Assembly (NCBI GenBank): GCA_019843655.1 | Contig: JACDQD010000007.1 | Location: forward strand, 28,610,816-28,674,815 | DNA length: 64,000 bases | Direction: 5' to 3' | Source of the DNA: Lethocerus indicus | Taxonomy: Eukaryota > Arthropoda > Insecta > Hemiptera > Belostomatidae | Shown here: in pieces, positions 23,990-38,183 of the stretch | How positions within the stretch are numbered: the first letter of the stretch is position 1 | Layout: each line of letters opens with the position of its first letter | Position numbers and translations under genes: made by a program | The notes under the pieces: generated by a model | The model's input: the letters and a program-made list of their open reading frames with translations, nothing else | Told to the model about the DNA's origin: nothing | Databases searched by the model: none

Positions 23990-25170
23990 AAATACGGGAT
24001 AGGGATAGAAACACTATTATCCGGCCACCGACCCGATATTATCACGTGTCGAATTATCCATTTTTGGGCTATAAATCAGTAAATTATACAATATTGAGTT
24101 GGGATCCCCATCGGCGCCATCTTGCTTATCTATCTACTCGCTGAACGCTACTGGATATGGCGAAAAACCAAAACCGGTTACAGTTCAATAAATAATTTAC
24201 GAATATGTGACGTAACGACGATAAAATCAATAAAAGAATAGTTTCAATAGGCCGTAAACTAAGAATCCGTAACATTATTATTCATAACAGCGAAGAATGA
24301 GCGATCGAAAATCAAATCCATTAAATAGATAGAATCGCACAAATAATATTGGCAGGAAACAAATCTAACAGTTTTCAATTGCTAATAATATATTTAACAA
24401 GATAAAAAAGGGAAAATATTGAGGTTAATAATTAAGGAAATCTGTACTTTCTGTAGTTGTTGAAAACAGTGAAAGTATGATGCAATGCTCTGAAACTTGA
24501 TATCATAAAATAACGTTCCACCGGAACATCTTTCTGTTCGAAATATCCGTATTTTCGTGTTTTTTACGCTGTATTCGAATGTATTAATTATTCTGAATAT
24601 TAAAACTAAATCACTAACCTGGCGATGGGCTTCTGGAAGGCCGGCATTTCCGTACAATCAGCTGGCGGTGTAAAATCGGCAAACTGATTCCCGATTATCA
24701 TTATTTATCGAATCACTGTTCGGATTTTACGATATTGAACACTAAAAACAATAAAAAAGAAACACTAAAACAGTGAAAAAAAATCGGCCACTTTCGCGTT
24801 TTTTTCTTTTCTCGAAACGACACAGGCTGGCCAACTGAACGCATCGGCGGCCGCGAAAACCCATCTCTCTCTCTCTGCAGTGAAATTACATTTAGAAAGA
24901 AAAAAGCGAATAGAGCCGAGAAAAAATATGTCGCCGTCAAATAAATGTCGCGAGAACGACCAGTATTTAGGATTGGGTGCGAAATTTAAAGTCTGCAAAA
25001 AAAGAAATATCGGCTGAATACAGGCTAGTTACTGATATAGCGTAACCTCACTGTCCGATACATATTCTCCATTCGATATTTTCACTCCCGCTGTTGAATT
25101 TTTCGTTCCCGTTGTTTTTCACGCGTTTTTCCGTCTCAAATTACGGAACGGAAATTAATTACCATCGATT
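23990..25170. other. No gene recognised
   Basis: AT-rich sequence with short chance ORFs only. Confidence 0.5.
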
Positions 25171-25528
25171 TTGTATGTTTCTGTCTCCCTCGCCGGCTCG
25201 ATCTTTCGCTCAAGTCTTCAGCGAAGTCAACAAACAGAACAGGTATTTTAAAAGTAAGTTAATTAATTTTTAATTTCACACAGTAATATTGAAGTGAGTT
25301 TTACATAGTTCACTGGCTAGATTAGATTTTCTCGGTTTTACGTAAGAGTCAGTAGCACTTTCGCGAAAAGCGAGGGATCGATATATGACGTCATGGAATA
25401 ATCGATTAATCGAGACACTATTCCGTAATTTTACCGAAATATTTCTGTTTAAATAAATGGGATTATTTTGTATTTGATGGAGCGCCCTATATTGTCGTTT
25501 TACGGCCTGCAATCAAATATTTTTCTAG

Positions 25529-25735
25529 TTTAACATACCTGATTTGCGGTCTCTCGCCGGACCGGTTTCGGCCGTTCGCCATCTTCAGTAGCGCAGTAGT
25601 GTTGTCAGTCACTGTCGGCACTTTGGACGTTTTTCGGGGGTCATCCTCACTGCCCACTGTCACTTGTACTGTGACACGGTAAAAAAAAAAAAAAATCCAA
25701 AGTTCCAACAGCGACTACTGAAGATGGCGAACGAC
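25529..25735. repeat. FB element, one arm deleted
   Basis: It starts TTTAACATACCTGATTTGCG and ends CTACTGAAGATGGCGAACG; a poly(A) run sits in the loop. A further arm scrap (TTTTGTATGTTTCTGTCTCC) lies near 25170-25240. Confidence 0.7.
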
Positions 25736-25739
25736 CAAA

Positions 25740-27300
25740 CCGATCCAACTATCTGTCAAATTTTGGCACAGACAAGAATTAAACGTCTTCGGACAGTCTT
25801 TATAAAAAAAAAAGCCCTATAACAGTCGACGGAATAAGTGATAAAAAAAAAGGAAACGTTCGGTTATTTATTTTTTTATACATTAAAATGAGTAAAGTAA
25901 ATACATTATACAGGTATAAATTAAACAGGGGAGAGAAAAGGTTTTAGTACAAGGAAGTATAAGGATCTTATATAAGTTATACATAGAAGACATCTCTTTA
26001 AAAAAAAAAAAAAAAATCTACCGACATTTATATACAATATCTTTTTATCCGACAAAAATTAAAAATATACAATTCACAATCACTATTTTATGTACAAATA
26101 CATAACAAATAAACCGATGTATATATATATATGTACTATTTTCCTAAAATACTTTTTTCTTTTGGCCAAATAATATCGCATAACCACTGAAAGAGTTTTA
26201 TCCAATGTACAAGTTAATTTACGCATATATTATTTTCTTTAAATACAGTATATCCGCCTGTTAATACAGCGAATATACTTTGTACCTAAAATATATATAT
26301 ATATATATATATTTATTTATAAGAATTCTTTGAAAGTTTTAATTAATTACATAAAATGAAACAATCGATTTAAGTCAATTCACACGACGATGAAGCGAAA
26401 AAGTAATATATAGGAGGCGTTGGTCTTTTTAATGTTGTACAGAAATCGAAAATAAATATACAATTCACGGATACGTTTTGATAAATTGAAAATTGTTTCG
26501 ATTTGAATTTTGACAATTGGAGTAAAAATGTATTGTACCGAAATTGTATATACCGTCTAATATATACGGTTTTTTATTACGGCGGTACAAAGAGTACAAT
26601 CTCAACTACAATTCCGGCGTTTTTCTCCAATTAAAAAAAAAAATAATTGTAAATATGAAAAATTTCTCTCTCGGCCCCCTTTATTACAAGATTTCTAATA
26701 TTATCAATTCCTTACAATTTTATCAACTATAATTAATTTCAAAACAATATCCAGGGCATATAATATACGTCGTATAATACTGTTTACGAATTAGTATTAA
26801 TATTCGGGCTAGTTTACGAAACGTTGAGGAAAGAGGCTACCGATTAGCGAATCAGAACAGTAAGTCTTTGGCTTTTTTTGCGTCGAATAAAATATTATTT
26901 TTTTTTTTAAATTTATTTATTAAATTTTTTTTTCAAAGGTCTTTTTTTCTGTATATCGTACAAATATAGTCTAGGTTTTCGGACAGGTAAACGCGACGAT
27001 GACCAAAGGCGTTTTTTGTGCTTCGTTGGCAAGCGTTGAAACGATTTGGGATTTTGCTTTTCGAAACGCCTAAACGAGTTATAAATGTTCCCGAAAATTT
27101 AGCTAACACATTATTGTTACAATTAGGAACGCGCGCTATTAAACCGTCGGAAAATTCGGACGAAAATTAAACGTATACCGCCTCTATACGACGACGGGTC
27201 CCCACCTCGAATGTTTTATCGTTCGAAAACGAAATTTTGAATTTTAATCGTACAAGAACGAATTACAGACAGAATTGTGCATTTCCCCCTCTAATTTATA
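25740..27300. other. No gene recognised; AT-rich
   Basis: Long AT-rich stretch with short (AT)n near 26290 and only short ORFs. Confidence 0.5.
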
Positions 27301-27302
27301 TA

Positions 27303-27588
27303 TTAGGTGTAGCTAAAAGTAATCGACAGTTTGATAAGATGTATTTTGGTAGAGAGTTGTCGATAATACCTGTGAATATATAGTAGATTAATAATTGAAG
27401 TTTCGTTATTAAAGTCAAAATATTGATTACTTTCGGGTACCCACAATAAATTAAAAATTTGTTCCATAGTGATCTGTATTGTCGAGGAAAAGTGCCGGAC
27501 TTGATTTTCAATAGCTAAGTTTCTTTTTTGCCAAAATAAAATGAATTCCAAAGTGAAAATGTCGATTAGTTTTTGGTACCCCTAGTGT
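27303..27588. mobile_element. Two rearranged GGTACC-type MITE pieces
   Basis: One piece runs from TTAGGTGTAGCTAAAAGTAA to TTACTTTCGGGTACC; a second end piece (AATGTCGATTAGTTTTTGGT) follows about 120 bases later. Confidence 0.6.
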
Positions 27589-27604
27589 ATATCTATCCCG
27601 GGTA

Positions 27605-27812
27605 CACGGTGGGCAAAAAAAAAACCGGTTCGGTCTTTCGCCAGACCGGTTTTTCGGCCGCTCGCCGTCTTCAGTAGCGGCGGTGTTATAGTCACTTTTG
27701 GATGTTTTTCGGGCATCCTCACTGCGTCCACTTGACAGAGTGGCTGATACACGGCGCTACTGAAGATGGCGAGCACCAGAGGAGACAGAAACACACAAAA
27801 TCTACGGTATAT
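27605..27812. repeat. FB foldback element, outer ends lost
   Basis: The arms run from CCGGTTCGGTCTTTCGCCAG to GACAGAAACACACAAAATCT. Confidence 0.75.
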
Positions 27813-27976
27813 ACCACAAATACTCGAACATATCCGAACACGTTCGAAAATACATCAAATCTGAACACTTTGAATTTCTGTCTCCGTCCATATTTCAAGG
27901 GTTCATCCCCCAAATACTGGGGGGGTGAAATTTTGACCTTCCTCGAGTATATAAAACCGGAAACAATTTTGCGATT

Positions 27977-28192
27977 ACCGTAGGTGTCGTGATGTTTCCG
28001 TCTCCTCTCTCTCGCTGTTTGGTCTTTCGCCAGACCGGTTTCGGCCGCTCGCCGTCTTCAGTAGCGCCGTGTCATTCACAGTACAAGTGGTGGCGAAAGA
28101 CCAAACCGCAGCGAGAGAGAGAGAGAGACGGAAACATCACGAAATCTACGGTATTCCAACCCCTCGCAGACCACAGAAACAGGTATATTAAA
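27977..28192. repeat. FB foldback element, short loop
   Basis: The left arm begins CCGTAGGTGTCGTGATG; the right arm ends CCCCTCGCAGACCACAGAAA. Confidence 0.8.
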
Positions 28193-28199
28193 TTTTGCG

Positions 28200-29368
28200 A
28201 TTGTTCTACAGCACGACCGGAGACAGAAAATTTCGCATAAACACCGCTATATTTTTTTCAACTCGAATAGGCCTGTCGATACAATGTCTATGGAAAAGAA
28301 AAAATGACGATAAAAGCGGTATTATAGCAGAAAAAAATGGACAGTCCTATACCCCACCCTCCCAACCATCCCTCTCTCTCTAAATCTTATTTTACTACAG
28401 CTAAAAATACAATTGTAGTCTCATAAACCGCTATTTTCTATCTCCGCCTCAATCGGTCCTCGGTAGCATTCCACTGTCGATACGGCGAGAAATTTACAAC
28501 AAATTCGCTCAAGAAGCAATACGGTCAACGGAATTCTACCGAAGCTTTACGGGTTCTCGATGAATAACGGCGGAGAGGGAAAATTATATATATATATTCC
28601 GAATCCCTGCTGACTTACGACTTAATTATGGAACGCCTTAAAAATTAATCAACCGCGGTATTACAACGTAGTTAACCTGACGCCGCGTTGAGCTCGTATA
28701 TTTGTATTAAAAAATCTTTCAATATCGTTACAATAATATTTCGATAGCTTAATTAAAAAGGGAAACACAAGGGAAAGCGGATACAATAAAGGTTATCGAT
28801 TATCACTCTACGGACCTATAGAGTAGGAACGCTAATCGCTCGAGTGCCGTACTGCACGATCGCGTATTATAAAGAGGATTGTTCGGCCGTGTTTGAGCAA
28901 TAGATTTTTTTCCGGGCGGGAAAAACTATAGAGGAGGAAAATAACGTTCTCGCCGTCGCGCTTTAGAAAATGGAAAACGGAACTTCGCAACTGAGGATGA
29001 TCGAGCGAGCGCACGCAATATATAGCCGCATTTCCGCTATAGTACGGGTCCGAGATATACACACATATATATATATCTATATATGCGTACATAATATAGT
29101 CATCTGGATATATAAATATAAACTATATACAAAAGTTTTTTGTCTTTTAAATGTTTTCTTAAAATATTTATTTATATATACATATATGTATATATAAATA
29201 TATATATATACACAAAACACACACACACGCACACACGATTGTGGTAACTCCTACAGGAAGATTTACATTGTTTAATGTTACCGATTTTAAGTTTATATTC
29301 GAACCAGTTAATGTTCTCCAATTTTCCGTTAGTACTGATCTTTGTGCAATGGAATGTCATGGCTTTTT

Positions 29369-29424
<56 letters not shown>

Positions 29425-29511
29425 GTATATTAAAAAGTAATACAGATATTAAATACAGTTCCAGTAATGTAACAGTACACACATGTATATTTAATTACCT
29501 ACGGATCCGGC

Positions 29512-29572
<61 letters not shown>

Positions 29573-30190
29573 ATAATAATAATACTTGCCGGTTTAGAAG
29601 TACTTCGAGAAAATTACCAGAAGTACACTCGCAGAGAGGCGAGATGCGATTTATGACGGATTTAAATGTTTATATTTTGTCGCGCGCATCGAAAATGGAT
29701 CCCTAGTCCAGGCTAAATTATAGACCGAGTGTTTGCACTTCAAATTGGAGAGGCCGAGTTATTGAAGCGCGAAAGAGAAAAATTTAACGGACAAAGAATA
29801 AAGATTCTTTACGAGGAAAAAAAAAAACAGCAACTTTCCGCGACTCAAAAATCACACCCGCCCGATCCGCCCCTCCGCCAAAACAACGATGAGTAATAAA
29901 CAAATGTAATACTGTTGTTTTAATTATTTCCCCTTAAATTCCTAGATCTCCGAAAAGTTCGCAAAACGAATTGCGACACTATCGGTACATATATATATAA
30001 CCTAAATTTCGTTGCTCACACACACACATATACACAGACAATGATATCATATCCCGAATAGGCTTTTTTTTTTGTGTAAAATCATTTTTCGTATTTAAAT
30101 AAATAAAGATTTGTATATTAAGTTATATATATATAAGTAGTGTATGTATAAAGGGTTGACGATGCCTGTAAAAGCGAGGATTGGTGATCG
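28200..30190. other. No gene recognised; several (AT)n runs
   Basis: Microsatellites lie near 29371-29419 and 29515-29567, giving Tyr-Ile repeat ORFs that are not genes. The SCAR 3' UTR should lie at the right-hand end (minus strand). Confidence 0.6.
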
Positions 30191-30194
30191 GATC

Positions 30195-30373
30195 TCAGAC
30201 GCTGGGCTCTTGTTCGACCCAGCCGTCGCTGTCGTACTCGCTCTCAGACGCCGAATCTGAATCGGAGAATTCTACGGCGACGCGCCTCGCCAGGATTGAG
30301 GCGACGTCGTGCAGCGCGTTCACCCTCTCGCCCTCCTTCTGCTCGTTCTTCTCCACTTTGCGCAGCTTGATGC
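30195..30373 (-). CDS. SCAR: SCAR last exon: end of WH2, central and acidic (VCA) motifs
   Basis: The acceptor is gcgcag ending at 30374, and the exon begins by completing a glycine codon. It supplies the C-terminal half of WH2 ([11 protein letters not shown]), the amphipathic central motif ([12 protein letters not shown]), and an acidic tail with the invariant tryptophan ([10 protein letters not shown]). These parts bind G-actin and Arp2/3. The TGA lies at 30195-30197. This exon fixes the strand and family of the whole gene. Confidence 0.95.
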
Positions 30374-33300
30374 CTGCGCCGACAACAACAACAATAGAAA
30401 AACTAATTTAATATACCTGGTTTTGTGGTCTGCGAGGGGTCGGAATACCGTAGATTTCGTGTGTTTCTGTCTCCTCTCGCTGCGGTTCGGTCTTTCGCTA
30501 GACCGGTTTCGGCCGCTCGCCATCTTCAGTAGCGTGTGTTAGTCACTGTTGGCAGTGACCAAAGTAGCAAAAGACCAAACCGGCGAGAGGAGGCAGAAAC
30601 AGAGGAAATCTAATTTAATATACCTGTTTGTGGTCTGCGAGGGGTCGGAATACCATAGATTTCGTGTGTTTCTGTCTCCTCTCGCTGCGGTTCGGTCTTT
30701 CGCTAGACCGGTTTCGGCCGCTCGCCGTCTTCAGTAGCAGCAGTGTCAGTCACTGTCAGCACTTTGGATGTTTTTGCCACAAAAAATGATGAGGATGCCC
30801 CCCCGAAAAACATCCAACGTGACGGACACAGCGCTACTGAAGATGGCGAGCGGCCGAAACCGGTCTAGCAAAAGACCGAACCGCAGCGAGAGAGGAGACA
30901 GAAACATCACGAATCTACAGTAAATAGTAAAACGTTTTATACAACAAACGGACAGGAGTGTGCCGACCAGCGAGTCGACATTTATGGTTTGTATGAACAT
31001 TGTTTTTTCATTGCGTAAATTATGATGGAACTTTACAGTATCCTGAAAAAACAAATGGCAGACATTTTCTTATGTATTTAATTGAAAAAATCAATATTTT
31101 AGCGATTTATCAATGCGCAGTTACAAAATACCCAAAATCTGGGTTTGGCTGAGTCCTAAACCAGACACACATATCCTTCTTATTTCGGAAAGGTGCAATA
31201 TATTAGACCATAGATTTCGTGTTTCTCACTGCTTTGGTCTTTTGCTAGGATGGTTTCGGCCGCTCGCCAACTTCAGTAGCGGTGTCAGTCGCGTTGGATG
31301 ACGCTTTTTGGGCATCGTCACTATTACATGTACTGTGGACTAACACCACCACTGAAGACGCAGCCGAAACCGGTCTAGCGAAAGACCAAACCAGCGAGAG
31401 AAAAGACACGAAATCTACGGTATTCCACAAAACAGATATTTTAAAATATATTAGACCTTTTGTTTTAATTAATTAATAAAGCTCCTTCTCACCAGTGTGG
31501 CCGGGATTTTGGCACTCTGACTTTTTTTTTAATGTTTAAACAGAACAATATAAATATCCTGAAAAACAAAACAATAGTGCGACAACAGAAACAACAGAAT
31601 TATGGGAAAACAATGCCAGACATTTTAATATTTGATTAAAAAAAAAACATCACTTTCTTTCTTGTCATGAACAGACAAATGCCGTCAGAGTTTTTAAAAT
31701 TAAAATATGTTTGCAAGACTGCTACGACAATGCAATACACTTTTGGAGTATTTCAGGCCGTATATCGGAAACTTTGGAACTGCACATATGAGGCACATCG
31801 AGGAGAACCCACGGGTTTCGACCGAATTTTACTTCAACTGGGATAAAATTGTAATATTTGTCCGTGAACACAATATCGGCCTTACCGTCGCGTATCGCCT
31901 TGAGGAGGTCGCTGCGCGGATCGTACTGGACCTGTTGAGGCGGCGGCGGCTTCGGCCTCAGCCCGACAGAGTTGACAGCCTGCGCGGTGATGATATCGCC
32001 CAGCTGTTTGGGCGGCGACGCAGCCTTCGGCGGAGAACTGCTCGTCATCACCTGCGCGAATCATCGAACACCGACGGTTAAATTATAGACACTTACAGCT
32101 CCGGAAAGAGTGTACAAGTAGAAAGAGAACCAAACTTGGGTAGAGTACAGAATAGGTTACATTCAATCAATATTACCTTTCATGTCCGATAATATCGGAG
32201 ACTTTTCTGAACGAAGTATAATATATAAGTTAGTGCCGACATAGGACAAGTTTAAAATACGTGTATTGTGGTCTGCGAGGGGTTGGAATACCGTATATTT
32301 CGTGTGTTTCTGTCTCCTCTCGCCGGTTTTGCTAGACCGGTTTCGGCTGCTCGCCATCTTCAATAGCTGTGTTAGTCACTTTCGGCACTTTGGATGTTTT
32401 TTGGGCATCCTCACTGCACTCTCACCGTCACTTGTACTGTGGTGGTTGTCTATCGTTTATAATTATACTGTTCAGTTGTATAACATAATGTCTACGTTAT
32501 TAAATATTTCTTCATGTTAATGTTGTATGGAGCAGACAAGCGAAGTTTGTCCAGTTACAGGAACTTTGCTGGAAATTGTCCTATCCCATCTTTAATTTAG
32601 CACTTGAGGAATACTGCTTGCAATCATATGCGACTACAACAGTCCAGAAGAAGTGCTCTTAATAAGTAATTTTTTTTGGCTAATGTAGTCAATCATTATT
32701 TAGTTTTATTGTTTAGTTGTATAAAATAATATCTATGTTATTAAACACTTCATCATGTTAGTATTGTACGGAGCAGACAAGTGAAGTTTTACAAGAACTT
32801 CGGTGGAAATTGTCCTATCCCATCTTTTAATTTAGCACTTGAGGAATACTGCTTGCAATCATATTGTGACTACAACAGTCCAGAAAAAGTGCTCGTAATA
32901 AGTAATTTTTTGTGACCAATGCAGCAGGTCATTATTCAGTTATAATGTTTAGTTGTATAACATAATATCTAGGTTATTAAACATTTCATCATGCTAACGT
33001 TGTATGGAGCAGACAAGCGAAGTTTTACAGGAACTTTGCTGGAAATTGTCCTATCCCAATTGTCCTATTTTGTGGCCAATGTAGGTCATTATTGTTTAGT
33101 TGTACAACTCTAGTTATAACTATATTGATATGTTGTATTGACTAATGCGCAAACAGAAAATGGATTTCACCAAAGTGAATAACACAGCGCTACTGAAGAT
33201 GGCGAGAGGCTGAAACCGGTCTAGCAAAAGACCATAAGCCGGTGAGAGACATGTGAAATCTACGGTATTCCAATCCCACGCAGACCACAGAAGAGGTATT

Positions 33301-36300
33301 CTGAGCTGGAAAATTTCAAGGGTAAAGAGAGTGTATACCTTCTTGGTGGGGGACTTGATGTCGCCGTTGAGTAGGGGGCGAGGTAGTGGGGCGGGCGGGC
33401 GGCGGTGGTGGGGCCGCCGGTGGGGACGGGGCGGTGGGGGCGGCAGGGGTCGCACGGGGCGGCGGGGATGACGGCGCACGCCCACCGGGCGGTGGTGGGG
33501 CGGCGGCAGGTTGTCCCTGACGCTGCTCACGCTCCTGCCGCGGGTCGGCGTCGTCAACGCCGAACAAATAGTCGGTGTGCTGTCGACAGATAAACAGATA
33601 AATAAGTCGCACTCTTCCTCCGATCGTTGGGCGTACTCCTCGGCTGTTTGTGACGGAGGCCGTACCTTGTCGTGGAGGTGTTGGTGGTGGGTGGGGCCGG
33701 CGGCGGCTGGGTCGGTCTGATGGACGACGACCTGCTGGTCCTACCTCCTGGAGTGCCGGTCGGGCTCGTGTACGTCGCCTCGTTACCGCTCGCATAGTGG
33801 ACTATGTTCCCCGCCAACTGCACCTGCTGCTGGCTCTGGTATTGATTTACCACATCGTCGTACCCCAATCCCGTTCCGTAGTTGTTCCTAAACAAAAACA
33901 ATACTTTAGAATACCTCGTTTTGTGGTCTGCGAGGGGTTGGTATACCGTAGATTTCGTGTGTTTCTGCCTCCTCTCGCGGGTTTGTTTTGGACAGAAACA
34001 CACAAAATCTACAAAATAGGTCTTAAGAGAATGGCAAGTACGTTTGTGTTGTCAAATCACATTGTCACTAAATAAAATATTAACCCTTTCGGTGCGGAGC
34101 GCCTAGAAATGAATTGCCGGTGCAGTTGTCTGTACGGACAACACAGTTATTAATACCGAAATGCGGAACAAATGGACGTCGCCAAAAGGCACTGTTTGCT
34201 CAGGGGGAGTGTCTATAGCCGAGCACTGTTTTTATACTAGAAATAAAAAAGAGGGCACACGAACCCTTTACAAACGCTGTTCGTGAATTTCAAATATGCC
34301 GAGTCAAGCTCTAGCTGCAGATAAGATAGTCCTAACCCCCCACTATTCCGTAAATACTCCGTAAACGCAGTAGCCTAATCGCTACTGCGAAAGGAGCGTG
34401 AGCCAGGTTTTTCTGTTTATATTCACTAATGTACTTCGTGAACGTTCCAGAATTTAAAACATAAAAGAAAACAAAACTTTAGAACTTGTCGATATGAAAA
34501 GTGTACATTTCTTTTGTCGTTCTACTCACTGATGCGGGACATAAGAGTGATAGTGCTGTTGGTACTGTTGAGACGGACTGTAAATGGCCTCCGGCTGATC
34601 GGGAGGGTAGTTCCGTCTGAGCTCGATGCTGCTCGGTCTCGAAGGTCTGCCCAGAAGATCCTGTTCGTCCCTCTCGTGGTCCTGAATCATGCCAGCCGTC
34701 TGATAGATCTACAACGCACGGTGTAAATATTATATAAGCGAAATTCCTATATAGAAACTGCAGATTCGGACTGCTGACACCGTATCCGACGAAGGTATTT
34801 TGTAACCGACATGGATATAAGGCGTCGACCTATCGGGGTCCGATGCTGGTCACAGAGTCGTCCTCCGAACTGCCCCAAATATTTTTCCCAACTCTTCACT
34901 CGACGTACGGCGTCATAAAATCCCAGTTTCACAAATTTCATTCCGGTATTTCCATTCATTCAAGCTGACCCTGGTCAGCTTGAACGACAGTCATTATTCC
35001 ATTCCACTACTCCTAGTGGTCTAGAACAAGACAGGAAAGCGACACCAGGTGTCGCGAGAACCACGTCGGGACCAAACTCAAAACGGTTTAGAATTTCCTA
35101 AATACTTGTGCCTATCTTCAGAACGGTACGTACTGAACTTTATATATAAAATTCCATTTTTCAAATTTAATAATTATCGATAAACAATTTAAAATTTGAG
35201 CGTTTCTTGAAAAGAATTGGGACGGATCGGAAAAAAAAAATTCATCACATATGTTGAACAAACAGATGGGTTTAAAAAAATTCGGCGATAAATAAATTTA
35301 TGTCGTAGCAACGAATGTCGACTGCAGAAAATGAAATTGCGTAGGGATTTGAACAGTGTCGAATCATTCATACTGTTCCAACCGGATAATGTCTGTACTG
35401 AGAGAATTTCAAAGTATTTTTCAGGACTCGATTTCACTTTATTAACTCCCCCCCCTTCTTTTATTTGAATTTTGGGTTGAAATGCAGAATAGGGGGCCCC
35501 CCCCACTGATAACCTAATAGGCGAGGTTAAATATCGATATCTGTTTCATTCAACTGCATTTTAACCGAATTTTGTTTCTCTACACTTTTATAGCGCAAGT
35601 ACGCCGATTTAAAACTTTTGTATGAAGCAGACTAATGAAGAGTTCAAATCGGAAATCTTCAATAGCGAAAAGTCTGCCTCAATATCGCTTTAGCACCAGA
35701 GGAATACTGTTTGCAACTATTGTCGAGCTACAACAGTCCAGTAAAATAGTGCTTTTTACAAATTTTTACAAATTGTAACACTTTCATCAGCTTATTTCTT
35801 TCCTGCACGAAACATTTTATCCGTATATCACGAGGTGAATGACATGGAATTATACACGGGGTAGTCTGCTTCAATTATACTTCTAATCTAAACTCCGTTA
35901 CAGTTAAAAATATTGCCAAACGTTAAGTGAGGTTGTTCAAAGTAAATAATAAAATTCACACTTCGAATAAGTGCAACGGCGTGGAAAGATTACGCCATGA
36001 GCGGATTAGGGAAAACCCGTTGACGCAAGTGACACTTGAGTCATAACTAAATATTACCACAGAACACAAGATATCCTATTTCTAAACAACATGCATATAA
36101 CATATACATAAATAACAAACAATTTTTTTATTTATTAAATAAAAAATGGTTTGTCATTGTTTTTATTGTTCAACAATACTTCTAGAAATAATTTAACCCT
36201 CTATGGGGCCCTTGTAACTTTCAGGTCACATTTCATGTTATCGAAATTTTACCAGATAATTACCAGCTTTTTTCCTGAGATGGCCGATAAATCTTAATCC

Positions 36301-38114
36301 AATAACGTCAAGACAACCAATATCAATATCAATTTTTTTTTCATTCGCACATACACGTTTATAATTGCTGATTTTTCATTCCCCAATTTTTGGATTTACA
36401 ATAAAAATTCGGCCCGTAGAGATTTAATAAACGATGAATTTTCAAAACACTCGGAAACCACAAAACGGGTATTCTAAACTAATCTAAAAAATTCCAATCG
36501 ATAATCTGCTGTCGCTAACTTATCACGGAATTTGTAATTTATTCTGTAAAATAGGGCCGCATTTCGCAACCGATTTAAGTGTCATGTTTCAACATCATAT
36601 CTGGTACGATACGTCTGGCGCAATGCACGATAATCGAACTGACTAGTTGAGGAGTCTTAGGTGATGAAACCGCTCGAAGATTCTACAACTTAGCCCTCGC
36701 GATTTGGCCGGCTTGAAATCAGAAAGTATAACCGACAGCAGAGGTTTTATATACGGCGGGTTATAATAGCTACCTGGGGGCTGCGGTAGTGGTTGGTCTG
36801 CGGCATGATGTATTCACCCTGACCGACAGCAATCTGTCTCTGTCTTTCCCTTGTATTGTGCGGCTGTCTCACCCTCTTCTTGTGCCTTCCGCCTCCGCCG
36901 TCGGTTCTTGGTCTGTGGGGCTGTAATCGATTCGAATTTTTTACAAAAAAGACACCCGAAAAGGCCGCGCGATCCGAACATAACAGAAAAATAAATAAGG
37001 TGGAAAGTTTGTAGGGTTCTCATCTATTATGCTATATAGTGTATTGTACATTTGTGGTAATCGAAACAGTTAACTGAACGGAGATCTTCTGAAGTTTTTA
37101 TAGTGGTGGATTTTATTAAATTATTACATTAGTGACGTAGATTTCGTGTGTCGCTGGTTTGATCTTTTGCTAAAGCAAAATTCCAACCAGTTTAACGTAC
37201 ACGTATTCTAAACTACAGTAATAACAAATGACATGAGGAGTTAAACGAAACATTAGATAGTATTAAATAAAGAAAACGTCAAATCCCCAAATTAAAAGAC
37301 TTTTTCTATTCTCCTCTGTATTTATTTTTGGGGAGGGCGCCATGAGTGTTTACCAGTTATGCGCCAAATTGAAGTCTTCGAGAAACAATTTTAAAATAAT
37401 TGAATACCTTCCGATTTTATTAAAAATAGAAATATCAGTATGCTTATTATCTACCGATACAGTAGAGACATCGCTAGTAAATCTGAAAGAAAATTTTAGC
37501 TCAAAAAATTTCAAACAACTGATGTTTCCACACAAAATCACGGTGAGGCTCCCTCAGTGAGCCAGAGCTATTAAAATTCCTTAAGCAAAATATTATTCTC
37601 TATCCGATAATAATAAAGTTAATATAATCCTATTATAATGTAGCTATTAATAGGACAAAATTTGGATTGATCGCGTGCAGGATATTGTTGTTGTTGTACT
37701 GTTGTTATTGTACCTTCTATGTATAACCCAAACAGAAAGAATTGAAATACGTTTCACGTTCGGAACAAAATAATACAGGACGTTCACCTTTTTCCCCTTA
37801 TCGTGCATCATCCTTTCCGTATCCAACAGCATTTCCTGACTCCAAAGATCGAAGAAATAGTCGGGATCCGTGTAGAATTTCATTCCGTTTTTGCCATCCT
37901 CCCTGTCGACAAACAATTATATACGCTCAATGTATATTCAAAAATCAAATAAACTTAAAATGTTTAATTTTAATTTAAAAAATATAATCAATCGAGCCAC
38001 CACATCCCCCAAAATAAGGAGATTTACAATTTTTTTATTCTGCCTTTATTTATACAATGCATATGAGATTCAAGCTACATTATGTATCAATCTGGATAAT
38101 CTAGTGTAGGCCGG

Positions 38115-38183
<69 letters not shown>

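Noticed and set aside
29241..29573. Tyr-Ile repeat ORF
   Set aside because: It is produced by (AT)n microsatellites.
37342..37560. 72-codon plus-strand ORF inside a SCAR intron
   Set aside because: AT-rich, no domain, opposite the SCAR strand.
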